Assembly (NCBI GenBank): GCA_004565275.1
Contig: SDOX01000002.1
Coordinates: 318,884-382,883, forward strand
Direction: 5' to 3'
DNA from: Nannochloropsis salina CCMP1776
Taxonomy: Eukaryota; Sar; Eustigmatophyceae; Eustigmatales; Monodopsidaceae
Length of the DNA: 64,000 nt
Shown: piece by piece, positions 1 through 9,800 of the stretch
Numbering within the stretch: the stretch's first letter is position 1
How the letters are laid out: the number at the start of each line of letters is the position of its first letter
Translations under genes and position numbers: made by a program
The notes under the pieces: model-generated
What the model was told of the DNA's origin: nothing
What the model saw: only the letters and a program-made list of their open reading frames with translations
Database searches by the model: none

Positions 1-410
1 TTCCCTTGAGTGCCGGCTGCCCTTCAGTCGCAGCGTCAGCAAGAGGCGGCCCCCCTCTTTCATTTCTTAAGCGGGGGCTTCGCTTCGTCTCCCGACCAGG
101 CTCTAGCTTCATGGTATTCAATCCTGCCATTTTCCAACGCCTCGATTGATGTCCTGACGTGGGTAAAATTTTATATCGATCAAAACTAGTGTTGGCGTAA
201 GAAACGAGGAATTTGTGGCGGCGATAACCAGACTACCGGAAGGCGAGCGAGCAGGAGAGCGCCTGGCGCAGGATACGAACCAAAAAAAATGCCACTCATG
301 TATTGTAACACCCTAAAACAGGTACAATTTAGACGCCCATGACAGGGTCATGAAGACACGCGGAGTTAGTGGGGATGCTATTCGATCGTAAACTTCCTGT
401 GTGAACTTTG
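1..410. other. Upstream region of the PPR gene, no gene seen
   Basis: There is no convincing coding sequence here. The stretch probably holds the 5' untranslated region and promoter of the PPR gene that starts at 411, and perhaps the end of a gene lying outside the window. No repeat or RNA gene was recognised. Confidence 0.4.
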
Positions 411-3400
411 ATGGCCACTGTCAGGGTTGCAGCCTCGGCGTCTCAGGCAACATCAACCAGCCGCACAACCCGGAAACGCCGCCGCCCCCCATGGCGCGCA
501 ATGGTTTTTGCAGCTTCAGCCTTACTATGTCCTATTTCAGCGGGTGTGGATGCATTTGTCCGGTCAGGAGTTGATCCATCATTTTACCAAGGCTCACGGC
601 TCAGGTCCTGGCACACCCTCACAGTCCCGCGACGACCTCCTCCAAGTGAACGACATTGCCAATTTTTTTTCCTTTATGAGGCTTTGCTAACGCTGACTGC
701 ATCCAAAGAGTCGAATGATGGCAATGATTTCAAGCAGAAATCAAGTGCAAGGATGTCGGGCCGAGGCGTATCATCGTATTTTCTCACCCACAGCACGCTC
801 GGCCCGCCGCACGCCTCGTTGCATCCTCCTTTGCTTCTCGACGACGAGCGTCAAGCGGCCATAGTGAGCAAGCTGGCGAAGGAAGGATATCTCAAGCAAG
901 CTGTCAAGCTTTTGTCCAATTTAAAGGCTCCATCTCCCCTCCTTGTGCGAACCCTTTTGATGGCATGTGTAAATGCGGAGAGCTTACCCTTGGCCCTTGC
1001 TGTGGTGAAAATGCCGCACGTGCATCCTTCCGTGCAGCAATACACCTTAGTCATCAAAATTTGTGCCCGGCAGGAGAGATGGTTTGAGGCCGTGCGCCTT
1101 CTGCGCGACATGCGGACCCGAGGGGCACCGCCCGACCTGGTCGCTTACACCGCCGTGATGGATTGTTGCGCCAAGGCGGGCCAGTGGGAGGCAGCCCTGA
1201 CGCTCATCCCTGAAATGAAGGAAGCGGGTGTTCGGCCTGATCGCATTACGTATAACACGGCCATTGATGCGTGCGCGAAGGGGGGGCAATGGCAGAGAGC
1301 TTTGGAAATTTTGCGTGGGATGGAGGAACCTAATTTGATCAGCTACAACAGTGCGTTGGATTCTTGCGCTAAGACAGGCCGATGGAAGGAGGCAGTAGGG
1401 CTGTTGGAGGAAATGCGGCAGGCAGGCAGGAGGAAAGATGGTAGGGGGAGCACGGTCAGCGACCAGACGCACCAAGTCGGCGCCAACCAGGGCAACACCA
1501 CCAACACTAGTCCCGGCAATCGAGGTGGCAAGCCGTCCATCCGGCCCAACATTATCTCCTACAACACCGCGATAGAGGCCTGCGCGAAAAGGGGGCGCTT
1601 TGAAGAAGCCCTGGCCATCCTGAGATCCATGCAGCTCCCCGACACGGAGAGGGCGGGGGGGCATGTGCCTCTCCCCGGCGCGAGTAAGAAGCGCAACGGA
1701 GCCTCCCATCACCGCCGCCACCAACGTCTTGCGCCAGAACCGGACCTGGTCACGTACCATTCCGCGATCAAAGCATGTGGACATGCTGGGCAGTGGGAAC
1801 ATGCCTTAAGCCTCCTTGCCGAGGTGCGTGCCGCTCGATGGATTGAGCTGGAGCCCTCCACCTACAATGCTGCCATCGCGGCTTGCGCCAAATCTGGTCG
1901 ATTCAACGAGGCGCTGGACTTGTTGAAGGAATGTGGAGATGCCAGCAATGTCGTGACTTACAACTCGGCCATGCAGGCTTGCTCCTCGGGTGGGCGGCCG
2001 GACCTCGCCTTCCAGCTGTTGCAGGTGATGAAGGCCAATGGAGTGGAGCCCGACGTGGTAAGCTACACTACCGTCATGCAACGTTCCTCGGTCGACGTAG
2101 CTACAAGTGTCCTCAATCGCATGCGTGCAGCGGGCGTGAGCGTGGGGGTTATGACCTATAACGCGCTTTTGAATGCCTGTGCTCGGGAGGGCGATTGGCG
2201 GACGAGCCTCGCGATGCTGGAGGAGATGGATCATCAGTCTGTGGCCCCCAACGTCGTGAGTTACACCCTGGCCATGGAAGCGTGTGGCCGAGGGGGGCAA
2301 TGGCAAGCGGCACTGGAGGTATTGAACGAGATGACCGTGCGTGGTGTCCCGTTGGACTCGAAGGCTTGCCAGACGGCCATCGACGTGTGCGCCAAGGTTC
2401 AGGACTGGAACAAGGCACTGAGTCTCCTCAGGGACGTGAGTGCGCAGGGCAGAGATGGAATAGGAGACCAGGGCAGCGGCAACGGAGGTACTAAGGAATT
2501 GTACGAGAAAGCCATGGCTGCGTTTGGGCGGGCGGGGGAATGGGAGAAAGTCTTGTGGCTGCTTGAAGGAATGGATCGTCCTAATCAGAAAGTGACCAAC
2601 CTGGCAATGCGAGCATGTGCTCAGGCGGGAAGATGGGAAGAAGCTGTCGGCCTTCTGCAGAATATGACGAGCAAGGGCATTGCTCCAGACCAATGGAGCT
2701 ACAACACGGCCATCCATGCCTGTGCACAGGCCGGAAATGCCGAAAAAGCCTTGAAACTGTTGAAGGAAATGGGCCAAGAAGGCGTCGTTCCTGACGTGGT
2801 AAGCTATACGACTGCCATGGATGCATGTGCCTCGGTAGGAGACGTGGAAACAAGTCGCCGGCTTTTGGAAGAGATGGTGAAGAAGGGTGTCCACCCGAAC
2901 CATCGGAGCTTCAATGCCATTATGAGTGCGCATGGGAATGCAGGCCAGGCCACCGAAGCCATTGCTGTGCTGGGTCTGATGACTGAGCATGGGCTGACCC
3001 CGGACGTGAAGAGCTACACTCTGGCCATGGACGTATGTCTGCGTCAAGGCCTGTGGCAAGTTGCTCTCAAAATCGTGGAACGCATGCATGCAACGCGGGT
3101 GCGCTTTGATGCGATTTCTTACGGCAAGGCTATCCACGCGGCCCATTTGGGCGAACAATGGGAGGTCGCGGTGGGGTTTCTGGATGAAATGGTGGAGAGT
3201 GGTTGGCTTCCGAGTCATAAGAGCTATACCCTGGTGGTCGAGGCATGCCGGCGAGCGGGAGAGTCGAGGCTGGCCGAAGAGGTAAGTAGACGCTGGGCGC
3301 GTGATAAAGAAAGCTTGGCGCGAGCGAATCGTCGGAGTGGGGGGAAAGGATTGGCAGACACTCGGCGACGCGATACCCGAGGAGAGTCTAATTCTGAGGG

Positions 3401-3584
3401 ACGAAAACATGGGACAAGTCCGATTGAAAATCAGCCCGAAAGCAGCCGTGGGAACAAGGATGGCGCGCGAGTGGACACAACGAGAGGCTCTTCTTCTGCC
3501 ACAGTGAGCATCACCAACCCTGTGAGCCGTCCACCACCATCCTCGGGCCTGGGTCCGCAATTTCCGTTTCAAACGAAACGATAA
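411..3584 (+). CDS. Pentatricopeptide repeat (PPR) protein, probably plastid-targeted
   Basis: A single-exon protein of 1057 residues. From about residue 155 to 985 it is built of roughly 20-22 PPR units of the form SYNTAIDACAKxGxWExALxLL. Such helical-hairpin arrays bind organellar RNA in a sequence-specific way and act in transcript processing, stability or translation. The N-terminus has a hydrophobic stretch (MVFAASALLCPIS) ending in VDA-FVRS. This resembles the signal peptide plus conserved Phe of heterokont plastid preproteins. The Met codon at 501 would put that signal at the very N-terminus and may be the true start; the ATG at 411 adds 30 basic residues. One unit near 2080-2150 is short, and two loops carry low-complexity insertions (near 1430-1530 and 1640-1735). 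The C-terminal ~75 residues are polar and disordered. The PPR assignment is firm. The RNA target is unknown, and plastid targeting is an inference from the leader. Confidence 0.9.
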   Translation: MATVRVAASASQATSTSRTTRKRRRPPWRAMVFAASALLCPISAGVDAFVRSGVDPSFYQGSRLRSWHTLTVPRRPPPSERHCQFFFLYEALLTLTASKESNDGNDFKQKSSARMSGRGVSSYFLTHSTLGPPHASLHPPLLLDDERQAAIVSKLAKEGYLKQAVKLLSNLKAPSPLLVRTLLMACVNAESLPLALAVVKMPHVHPSVQQYTLVIKICARQERWFEAVRLLRDMRTRGAPPDLVAYTAVMDCCAKAGQWEAALTLIPEMKEAGVRPDRITYNTAIDACAKGGQWQRALEILRGMEEPNLISYNSALDSCAKTGRWKEAVGLLEEMRQAGRRKDGRGSTVSDQTHQVGANQGNTTNTSPGNRGGKPSIRPNIISYNTAIEACAKRGRFEEALAILRSMQLPDTERAGGHVPLPGASKKRNGASHHRRHQRLAPEPDLVTYHSAIKACGHAGQWEHALSLLAEVRAARWIELEPSTYNAAIAACAKSGRFNEALDLLKECGDASNVVTYNSAMQACSSGGRPDLAFQLLQVMKANGVEPDVVSYTTVMQRSSVDVATSVLNRMRAAGVSVGVMTYNALLNACAREGDWRTSLAMLEEMDHQSVAPNVVSYTLAMEACGRGGQWQAALEVLNEMTVRGVPLDSKACQTAIDVCAKVQDWNKALSLLRDVSAQGRDGIGDQGSGNGGTKELYEKAMAAFGRAGEWEKVLWLLEGMDRPNQKVTNLAMRACAQAGRWEEAVGLLQNMTSKGIAPDQWSYNTAIHACAQAGNAEKALKLLKEMGQEGVVPDVVSYTTAMDACASVGDVETSRRLLEEMVKKGVHPNHRSFNAIMSAHGNAGQATEAIAVLGLMTEHGLTPDVKSYTLAMDVCLRQGLWQVALKIVERMHATRVRFDAISYGKAIHAAHLGEQWEVAVGFLDEMVESGWLPSHKSYTLVVEACRRAGESRLAEEVSRRWARDKESLARANRRSGGKGLADTRRRDTRGESNSEGRKHGTSPIENQPESSRGNKDGARVDTTRGSSSATVSITNPVSRPPPSSGLGPQFPFQTKR

Positions 3585-3942
3585 TATGAATCGAGATGCG
3601 TTGGCTTGGCAAAGGGATGCATGACATCTCAGAGGAGTAAAGTACAAACATAGATACCCGAAAATCGTATAAGATGACAATTTTATTGACGAAAACTTTC
3701 ACGGCAACTGGAGGTAATGAGCTATGAGTTGGCAAAAAATCGAAAGATGAAATTAAGTAAAAAACCGTTTGTGTATGATTTAAGCTGGAGATCAAAGAAA
3801 TTTGTGGTCATGCGACAGGAATTCAACATGCTGGTTTGTTCTTGCTAATTAATATAAATGAAGAATTCTGGTCGCTCAGATTTTCATCACATTTGTCACG
3901 CTTCGTCAAGCTGTGTAGCTATGGAGCTCACTTTTGTTTCTT
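3585..3942. other. Convergent intergenic region, no gene seen
   Basis: An AT-rich stretch between the stop codons of the PPR gene (plus strand) and the smaller WSC-lectin gene (minus strand). It should hold both 3' untranslated regions and polyadenylation signals. No further coding sequence is convincing. Confidence 0.4.
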
Positions 3943-6318
3943 TCACATCTCGTTGTCGCTCCAAGGATGCAAAGGCAAACCAAGGTACGATAGCTCAATA
4001 TGCTCGCTGTCAGTCATTGTTAAAGCTACCTCTACAGGCTCCTCATAGGACCCGTACATTGAATACAGAATATCATTGGAGACAACCAAGTCTCCCAAGG
4101 AATATGTTACTCCTTTCTGGCCGCTCAGCCTCCGACCGAACAATGTAAGGGTAAATCCGCCCCGCGGTTGAAATACGGCCCGCCACCGATATTTTAGATA
4201 TTGGGTTGTAATCCAAAATTGGATAGTGAGAGCTGTAAGGGGCGCCACATTGATGCCAAGTTGCCATGTCCGGACATCCACCAATTCCTTGAAAAATAGA
4301 AATTGGTAGAATGTATTAAAGGAGCCGGTCAGCGCGTTCTGGACAAGCTTCCCTTGCTCACTCAATAAATCGACTTCACTGGGTCGGGAACGTCTTCTTT
4401 CATTGCCTGCAACAACATTTCCTTCCGGTCTTCTAGTCTTAAGGTCCGTCTGAAACCGGAACCTTTGCCTTTGTTCAGACGAAAGTTGAAAAAGATCTGC
4501 AATGGTATCAAATAAAAGAATCCCAAAATTCGTCCGAAATCGCCGGATAAGGATTATTGCCCGTCCGTAGGCCAAAACACAGCTGACAGTCTCAGTGGGG
4601 TTTTGATTCAAGCAGGTTACCCGTCCGTTCGGCAAAGGCTCACGTGCTGTGACGTAAGAACTCTGATCATACACATATAAAGCTTTTTGCTTGAATACAA
4701 GCGGCGAGATAGTGGCGGCACTGCCAAGGACTCCGATGTCGGCGTTGTCTACGACTGGTGGTCTGCACATAAATGTATCGCTTCGTGGGCTCATATCCCA
4801 GACAGCTATGGAACATTCCTGTAAACCCCTTGGCGCGATGGATGCAGACTTCGATCGTCGATTGAGGCTGTGGACAGCAATACGTAGATAGTGCTCTTTA
4901 ATCGAGAGCGGGAGGCTGCTAGGATTGAAGATAGCCAGGCCGTCCGGAGCGTTCAGGAATGACCCATCGAACATGGGATGGTTCCGCGACACGAATGATC
5001 GTGATACATGATACATCGACGGCAACGAACGACATGTAAGCTCATTTCTTTCAGCTTGGTACGTCAAAATTGCATTGTGATGAGAAAGAAAGATTATAGT
5101 GCCGGTGTCGGGGTCTATTTTTATGGTCCAAATGCACCACGAGGATTCTGGCTGCATCGATAGGTATAGATGATACTGATCGTCCACACAGAAATATAAA
5201 TGTGTATTTACGTTTTTCAAGTAGCTGTCAGCACAATCCGTACACCAAGCGTAGGTACTTGATGGATATGCCGAGATCTCGATGTCCCACTCGTCAGCCT
5301 CGTGGGGACGCAGCGCAGCGAAGGGCGGCGTACAAGCCTTTTGACATGCGAAACAAGCGACCCGCCTATCGCTGTCATAGCCCGAAAGTGCGATCCAAGA
5401 GCCGTCGGGTTTCAATTGTAGGTGTAACATTTCTCCAAACTTTTGATCGATGTGTAAAGTGGCCCCTTCATAATAGGATTCGATATGCAGCCACCCTAGA
5501 CAGCCAGCATAAAGACTCAAGACAAAGGCGTTCTGTATACTCGATCTGACATTCACCAACTCCCCCCCCTCAAGCTGGCATTTGTCTTGAGCTTCGTCGT
5601 AGGTTGATGGGTCGGCCCAATGCTGTTTGTAGCACCAACCGTCTCGCTTGCACCATCCTACAGGGCAACCGTTGCCGACGCTGAGGTACAGCGGTGGATT
5701 CTCAGGTAGCTTATCCGACGCGCAAAGTTGAAAAGAAGATCTGTTATCAGATAGTAAATAGTCATTAATTATATTCTGACGAAAAATAGTGCTGCTCCTG
5801 TATTCTTCCGACAAACGTCCCAGAAGATGTTTTACTGGGTCTACCTCTCCATTCCAACTGACGGTGAAGAGCGATCCGTTCCGGTCTCCACAACATGTAA
5901 ATAAATGGCATGTTTTCTTGTCTAGACTACAGGGACGATCACAACGAAGTGTGTCTACTTCGTGTGGCAAACCTGGGTAGTCATTTCCACACCAGCATAT
6001 GCTTTGTGATCCTCCACCCGTTGCTGCTAACGCGTACCCGCGCTCAGTGCAAATGGCTTGACATCGTAGGTTGCTAAAATTATTCTGTAACAGTGAGACA
6101 GCGAATTTCGCAATAAAGTTGTTGAAGCATCCCTCCACTTGCTCATCTTTGCCACCAATGGCGAGTTTTGCTGAAGGAGGGCGTCGCTCGTCTTTCATGT
6201 CAAGATTCATAGCACCGTTTACGTCATGCGTCTCGGGTGTCTCGACAGATATGAAAGGCCGAGGAAAATACAAAAAAATTAAGAAGCAGAGCAAAAAGGC
6301 TAATTTCCCTATTTTCAT
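3943..6318 (-). CDS. Secreted WSC / C-type lectin-like protein, short paralog
   Basis: A 791-residue protein. Residues 1-24 are a hydrophobic signal peptide. Residues about 61-155 form a cysteine-rich WSC-like domain (GCF...CQAIC...CWCGNDYP), a carbohydrate-binding fold of surface and extracellular proteins. Residues about 218-327 form a C-type lectin-like domain (GCPVGWC, then WADPSTY, the CxLEGGELVNV core, GWLHIE, and a closing CFAC). Residues about 355-430 (LKNVNTHLYFCVDDQYHLYLS, WCIWTI) look like part of a beta-trefoil. The last ~360 residues match the C-terminus of the divergent neighbour at 6802 almost end to end but fit no family I know. The two genes are clearly paralogs placed head to head; this one lacks the extra lectin modules. 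I infer a secreted or wall-associated glycan-binding protein. The sugar ligand cannot be read from the sequence, and canonical EPN/QPD calcium-binding triplets are not obvious. Confidence 0.8.
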   Translation of the reverse strand: MKIGKLAFLLCFLIFLYFPRPFISVETPETHDVNGAMNLDMKDERRPPSAKLAIGGKDEQVEGCFNNFIAKFAVSLLQNNFSNLRCQAICTERGYALAATGGGSQSICWCGNDYPGLPHEVDTLRCDRPCSLDKKTCHLFTCCGDRNGSLFTVSWNGEVDPVKHLLGRLSEEYRSSTIFRQNIINDYLLSDNRSSFQLCASDKLPENPPLYLSVGNGCPVGWCKRDGWCYKQHWADPSTYDEAQDKCQLEGGELVNVRSSIQNAFVLSLYAGCLGWLHIESYYEGATLHIDQKFGEMLHLQLKPDGSWIALSGYDSDRRVACFACQKACTPPFAALRPHEADEWDIEISAYPSSTYAWCTDCADSYLKNVNTHLYFCVDDQYHLYLSMQPESSWCIWTIKIDPDTGTIIFLSHHNAILTYQAERNELTCRSLPSMYHVSRSFVSRNHPMFDGSFLNAPDGLAIFNPSSLPLSIKEHYLRIAVHSLNRRSKSASIAPRGLQECSIAVWDMSPRSDTFMCRPPVVDNADIGVLGSAATISPLVFKQKALYVYDQSSYVTAREPLPNGRVTCLNQNPTETVSCVLAYGRAIILIRRFRTNFGILLFDTIADLFQLSSEQRQRFRFQTDLKTRRPEGNVVAGNERRRSRPSEVDLLSEQGKLVQNALTGSFNTFYQFLFFKELVDVRTWQLGINVAPLTALTIQFWITTQYLKYRWRAVFQPRGGFTLTLFGRRLSGQKGVTYSLGDLVVSNDILYSMYGSYEEPVEVALTMTDSEHIELSYLGLPLHPWSDNEM

Positions 6319-6801
6319 TCACTAGACTTTGAGTACGGTACGTGGTGCGGACGAGCTCGCTGCAGCAGAGGGAAGTGCTGTTGATCATCCCAGCGTGATG
6401 ATATCACAGGAGTTTGTCAGGCTTTCTTTGCGTAACACTACCTGTGAATATATTATAACAGATGCTACTGATGTAAGAGCGGGAAGTTCTATCTTTGATA
6501 AAAAGAATTTCGTTGAAGAATCGAGCTGCTAGTGTAGTAGTTCGATAGGGATTATCTTCACCGTTTCTTAGCCGTTTAATTCAACGGCCAATAAGGAGGT
6601 TGGACAGCTCGAAATCGCCCCTTTGTGTTAGACAATTATCGCAAACGCGTCTACAAGAAGTAAATTGGTTGATCAATCGTATGCACGGCTATGACATAAA
6701 TATATACAGACACTTTCATACCAGGCATTTACTCTCTCCGCCGCCACCTTAATCGGGCTCTTGGCTTTGGTGGAGGGCTCACACTCTTTACACGTCAATA
6801 C
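6319..6801. promoter_or_regulatory. Shared divergent promoter region of the two WSC-lectin genes
   Basis: 483 bp between the ATG codons of two divergently transcribed paralogs. It must hold both 5' untranslated regions and promoters, so the pair may be co-regulated. I see no clear TATA box or operator-like repeat that I would stake a claim on. The bidirectional role is inferred from gene layout only. Confidence 0.45.
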
Positions 6802-9800
6802 ATGACGGCTTCGAAAAAGAATGTTTTGGTCTCAGCAATTACTGCTTGGACAATTGAGACCGCGTTTTTTTTGCCTATAAAAGCCCAAATATTGCCGCAA
6901 GGCGTTTCTACCCGTGGGAGCAGTGGGGCGTCGGCGAGTCCCTGGCCAGGCGCTGGGGATCAGGAAGGCATGATGGGAGCAGGGAGGGAACGTGTATTTG
7001 GTCAACGTCCCATCGGCGGCCTAACAGAAAAAATTGAAGGCTGCTTTGATAGGTTTGATTCGGAATTTGCAGTCGAACTGGGACGTGATAATATCAACAA
7101 TAAACGGTGCCAGGCCATTTGTACCGATAAAGGCTATGCATTGTCAGCCACCGGGTTGATTGACAGCTGTTTCTGCGGAAATGATTACCCGTCTGTATTC
7201 CATCGTGTAGATACTAGCTTGTGTGATCTCCCTTGCAGTCCTGATAAGGCTTCATGTTTCTCATTTACTTGTTGTGGAAGTCGAGATGAGCGTTTTTTTA
7301 CCGTGAGCTGGAGCGGGGAAATGGACATCATGAAACAGCTTTTGCGCCAATTGTCGCATGATTATCGGTTTAATAGTCCATTATTCAGACGCAAGATTGA
7401 GTTTGATGGATTTTGTGACAAAATAGCCTTTCGTCTGGGGCCATCACCTGTAAATCGCGAAAATGATCCTGCAACATACGCCAGCAACGATGGCGCCGAG
7501 GCTGGAGACAAACGTGTAAGAGCTTGGATGGAGCCTTCTGCTCCTCCATTATACCTTAGTAAAGGTAATGGATGTCCGGTTGGATGGTGCCTTTATGACA
7601 GTTGGTGCTACAGGCAACATTGGGCAGATCCTTCAACGTACAACGAAGCCTGCGCCAAGTGTCTCGCGGAAGATGCAGAGGTAGCTACAATCACATCGAA
7701 GGGCGAGAACCGTTTCGTCCAAGACCTTTACGGCGGCTGCGAGGGTTGGATTGGTATGAAGCAACAGGTGGCCATTACACATGACGAGAGGACATTGAGC
7801 GCCTTGGCGTTTTCTAATGGATCTGTGCACCTCTCCGACATGGTAGCTAATATTTGGAATGAAGATGGCGATGCACGCACCCAATCATTCCCTAAGCAAG
7901 CAGCATATCTATCCAGGCTGTCACCTACGCGGAATTTTCACCGCACATTGATGAATCATGGTTCGCGTCAACTTGGCGAACGCAAATCCCTCAAAAATAC
8001 CCTAAAACGGGCTTTCTGGGACCCGGGTGCCAAATTTCATCGATGGAAAGCTCAGTCTAGACCATCTCTCTCATCGGAATCACTATCGTCAATTCATCTC
8101 ACATCCTTTGGTGATCAGAATTTGGCAAAGACCTCGCAAGTTGGGAAATTTTACGATGTTAGACAGAAAGTCGGCTCTCTTAAAGAACAATTTGGCAATA
8201 ATGAAGCCGTGAGCAATGGCAGCCATTTGGATTTTGGTGAGGTCGAAGAGTTTAGCTTCACTGCAGGAAATTCAGGACTCACTCACGTCAAACTAGGGTA
8301 TGATAATATTGCATTTCGTTTTCTTAGGCCCGGTACTAATCTTGTCTTATCTGCAGATGCGCATTTGTCACTTTCGTCTTACTTGAACGAAATTACGGTG
8401 GCTTTTCGACCAGAAGAACGACTTGTTGGAATTAAGGCTGTTTTTGGCGTATGGGGCCTGCGCAGTCTAAGCTTATTTACCTTAGATTCTGATACAAATG
8501 ATAAGTTTCGAACGTACGGTCCATTTGGAAATTTGTTGATCGATCGTCCCGGTTTTCTGACAGAAGAAGTATGGATTCCAGCATCACGCTGGCACCACCC
8601 TGTCGTGGGTTTCTTTGGGAGTATCGCTAAAGCAACCGGGTATATTCAAAGTCTAGGAATGTATCAACGAATTCTTAAGGATTGTGGATGGATGGATGAA
8701 TCCGGTGATTGGCTCGCCGTTGACTGCTATCAAGCGCCAAAAGAAGTCATATTGTTTGCTTGCAAAAAAAAAGGCTGGCTGTCGAAGCGGGGCTGCCCTA
8801 GGGGATGGACACCCTTTGAAAACTCATGCTACCTTCGTCACCGCAGCCGCAATGCCTCTTGGTGGGATGCCCGAGCGCACTGTCAGGCTCTAGGCGGACA
8901 TTTGGCTTCGATAAAGTCAATGGCAGAGAACACATTTGTCCATACCTTATTTGGCCGAAGGGGTGGATACATTGGATGTCACCGGCGAAAATCCTCTCGC
9001 CCCCTTATAATACAAGGCAATACGACTGCCTTGGTGGGAAGTAACGGAGATGGATCAGAATCCTGGGCTTGGGATGCATATTGGAACGTAGCTGGTATGA
9101 ATAGTCTCGCTGATAGTCTTGGAAAGTGGTCTGCAAGACCAATTAGTACGAGCATGACGTCGACTTTGATGTCAGATCAGAGTAATATTCCAAAGCAACA
9201 ATGCTTTGAGATGGCGGAAGATGGTACTTGGGATTTGGTGCTGCCATCTTGTTTTACGGCCAAGACGCGCGTCGTGCTCTGTGAGGTTGGAGCAAATGAT
9301 ACATCGTGTTCTTGTCCTTCACCGACAAGAAGTCACGAGGAAGGGCCCGGCCCACGTCATGACACATCCGACGATTATACTTTCAGCCTACACTTCGGTT
9401 GCTCTTGCTACAAAAGGCAAGTTGTGTACAACGTGTCATGGGCGGGGGCGCAAGAAGTGTGCGGCTCTTGGGGCGGCCGTTTGGTAGTCATTGATTCAAA
9501 GGAGGAGAACGATTGGGTGCTCGCGCAAATTCAAGACAGCATGACATTCAATTATGGCTTTCTTCCGGGGTACATTGGATTGAATAGCATGCTGAATGGG
9601 GAAGAATACGATTGGTCTTACTATGAAAACTGGCGTCATCCTTCGTCACTGCCGAATGCCAGGCTAGTCCCCGAACACGACGAACCGGTTGACAACCCAT
9701 CGATGGTGATTGAACCTTCTGTGACGAATGAGCCGTCGATGGTGCTGGATAGCTTTGCATGCACCAAAATGGCTCGAGATGGATCATGGGTGACGAAGCC

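Noticed and set aside
1806-3680. A long open frame on the minus strand opposite the PPR gene
   Set aside because: It mirrors the codon-biased PPR repeats of the plus strand, and its protein has no domain or sensible composition.
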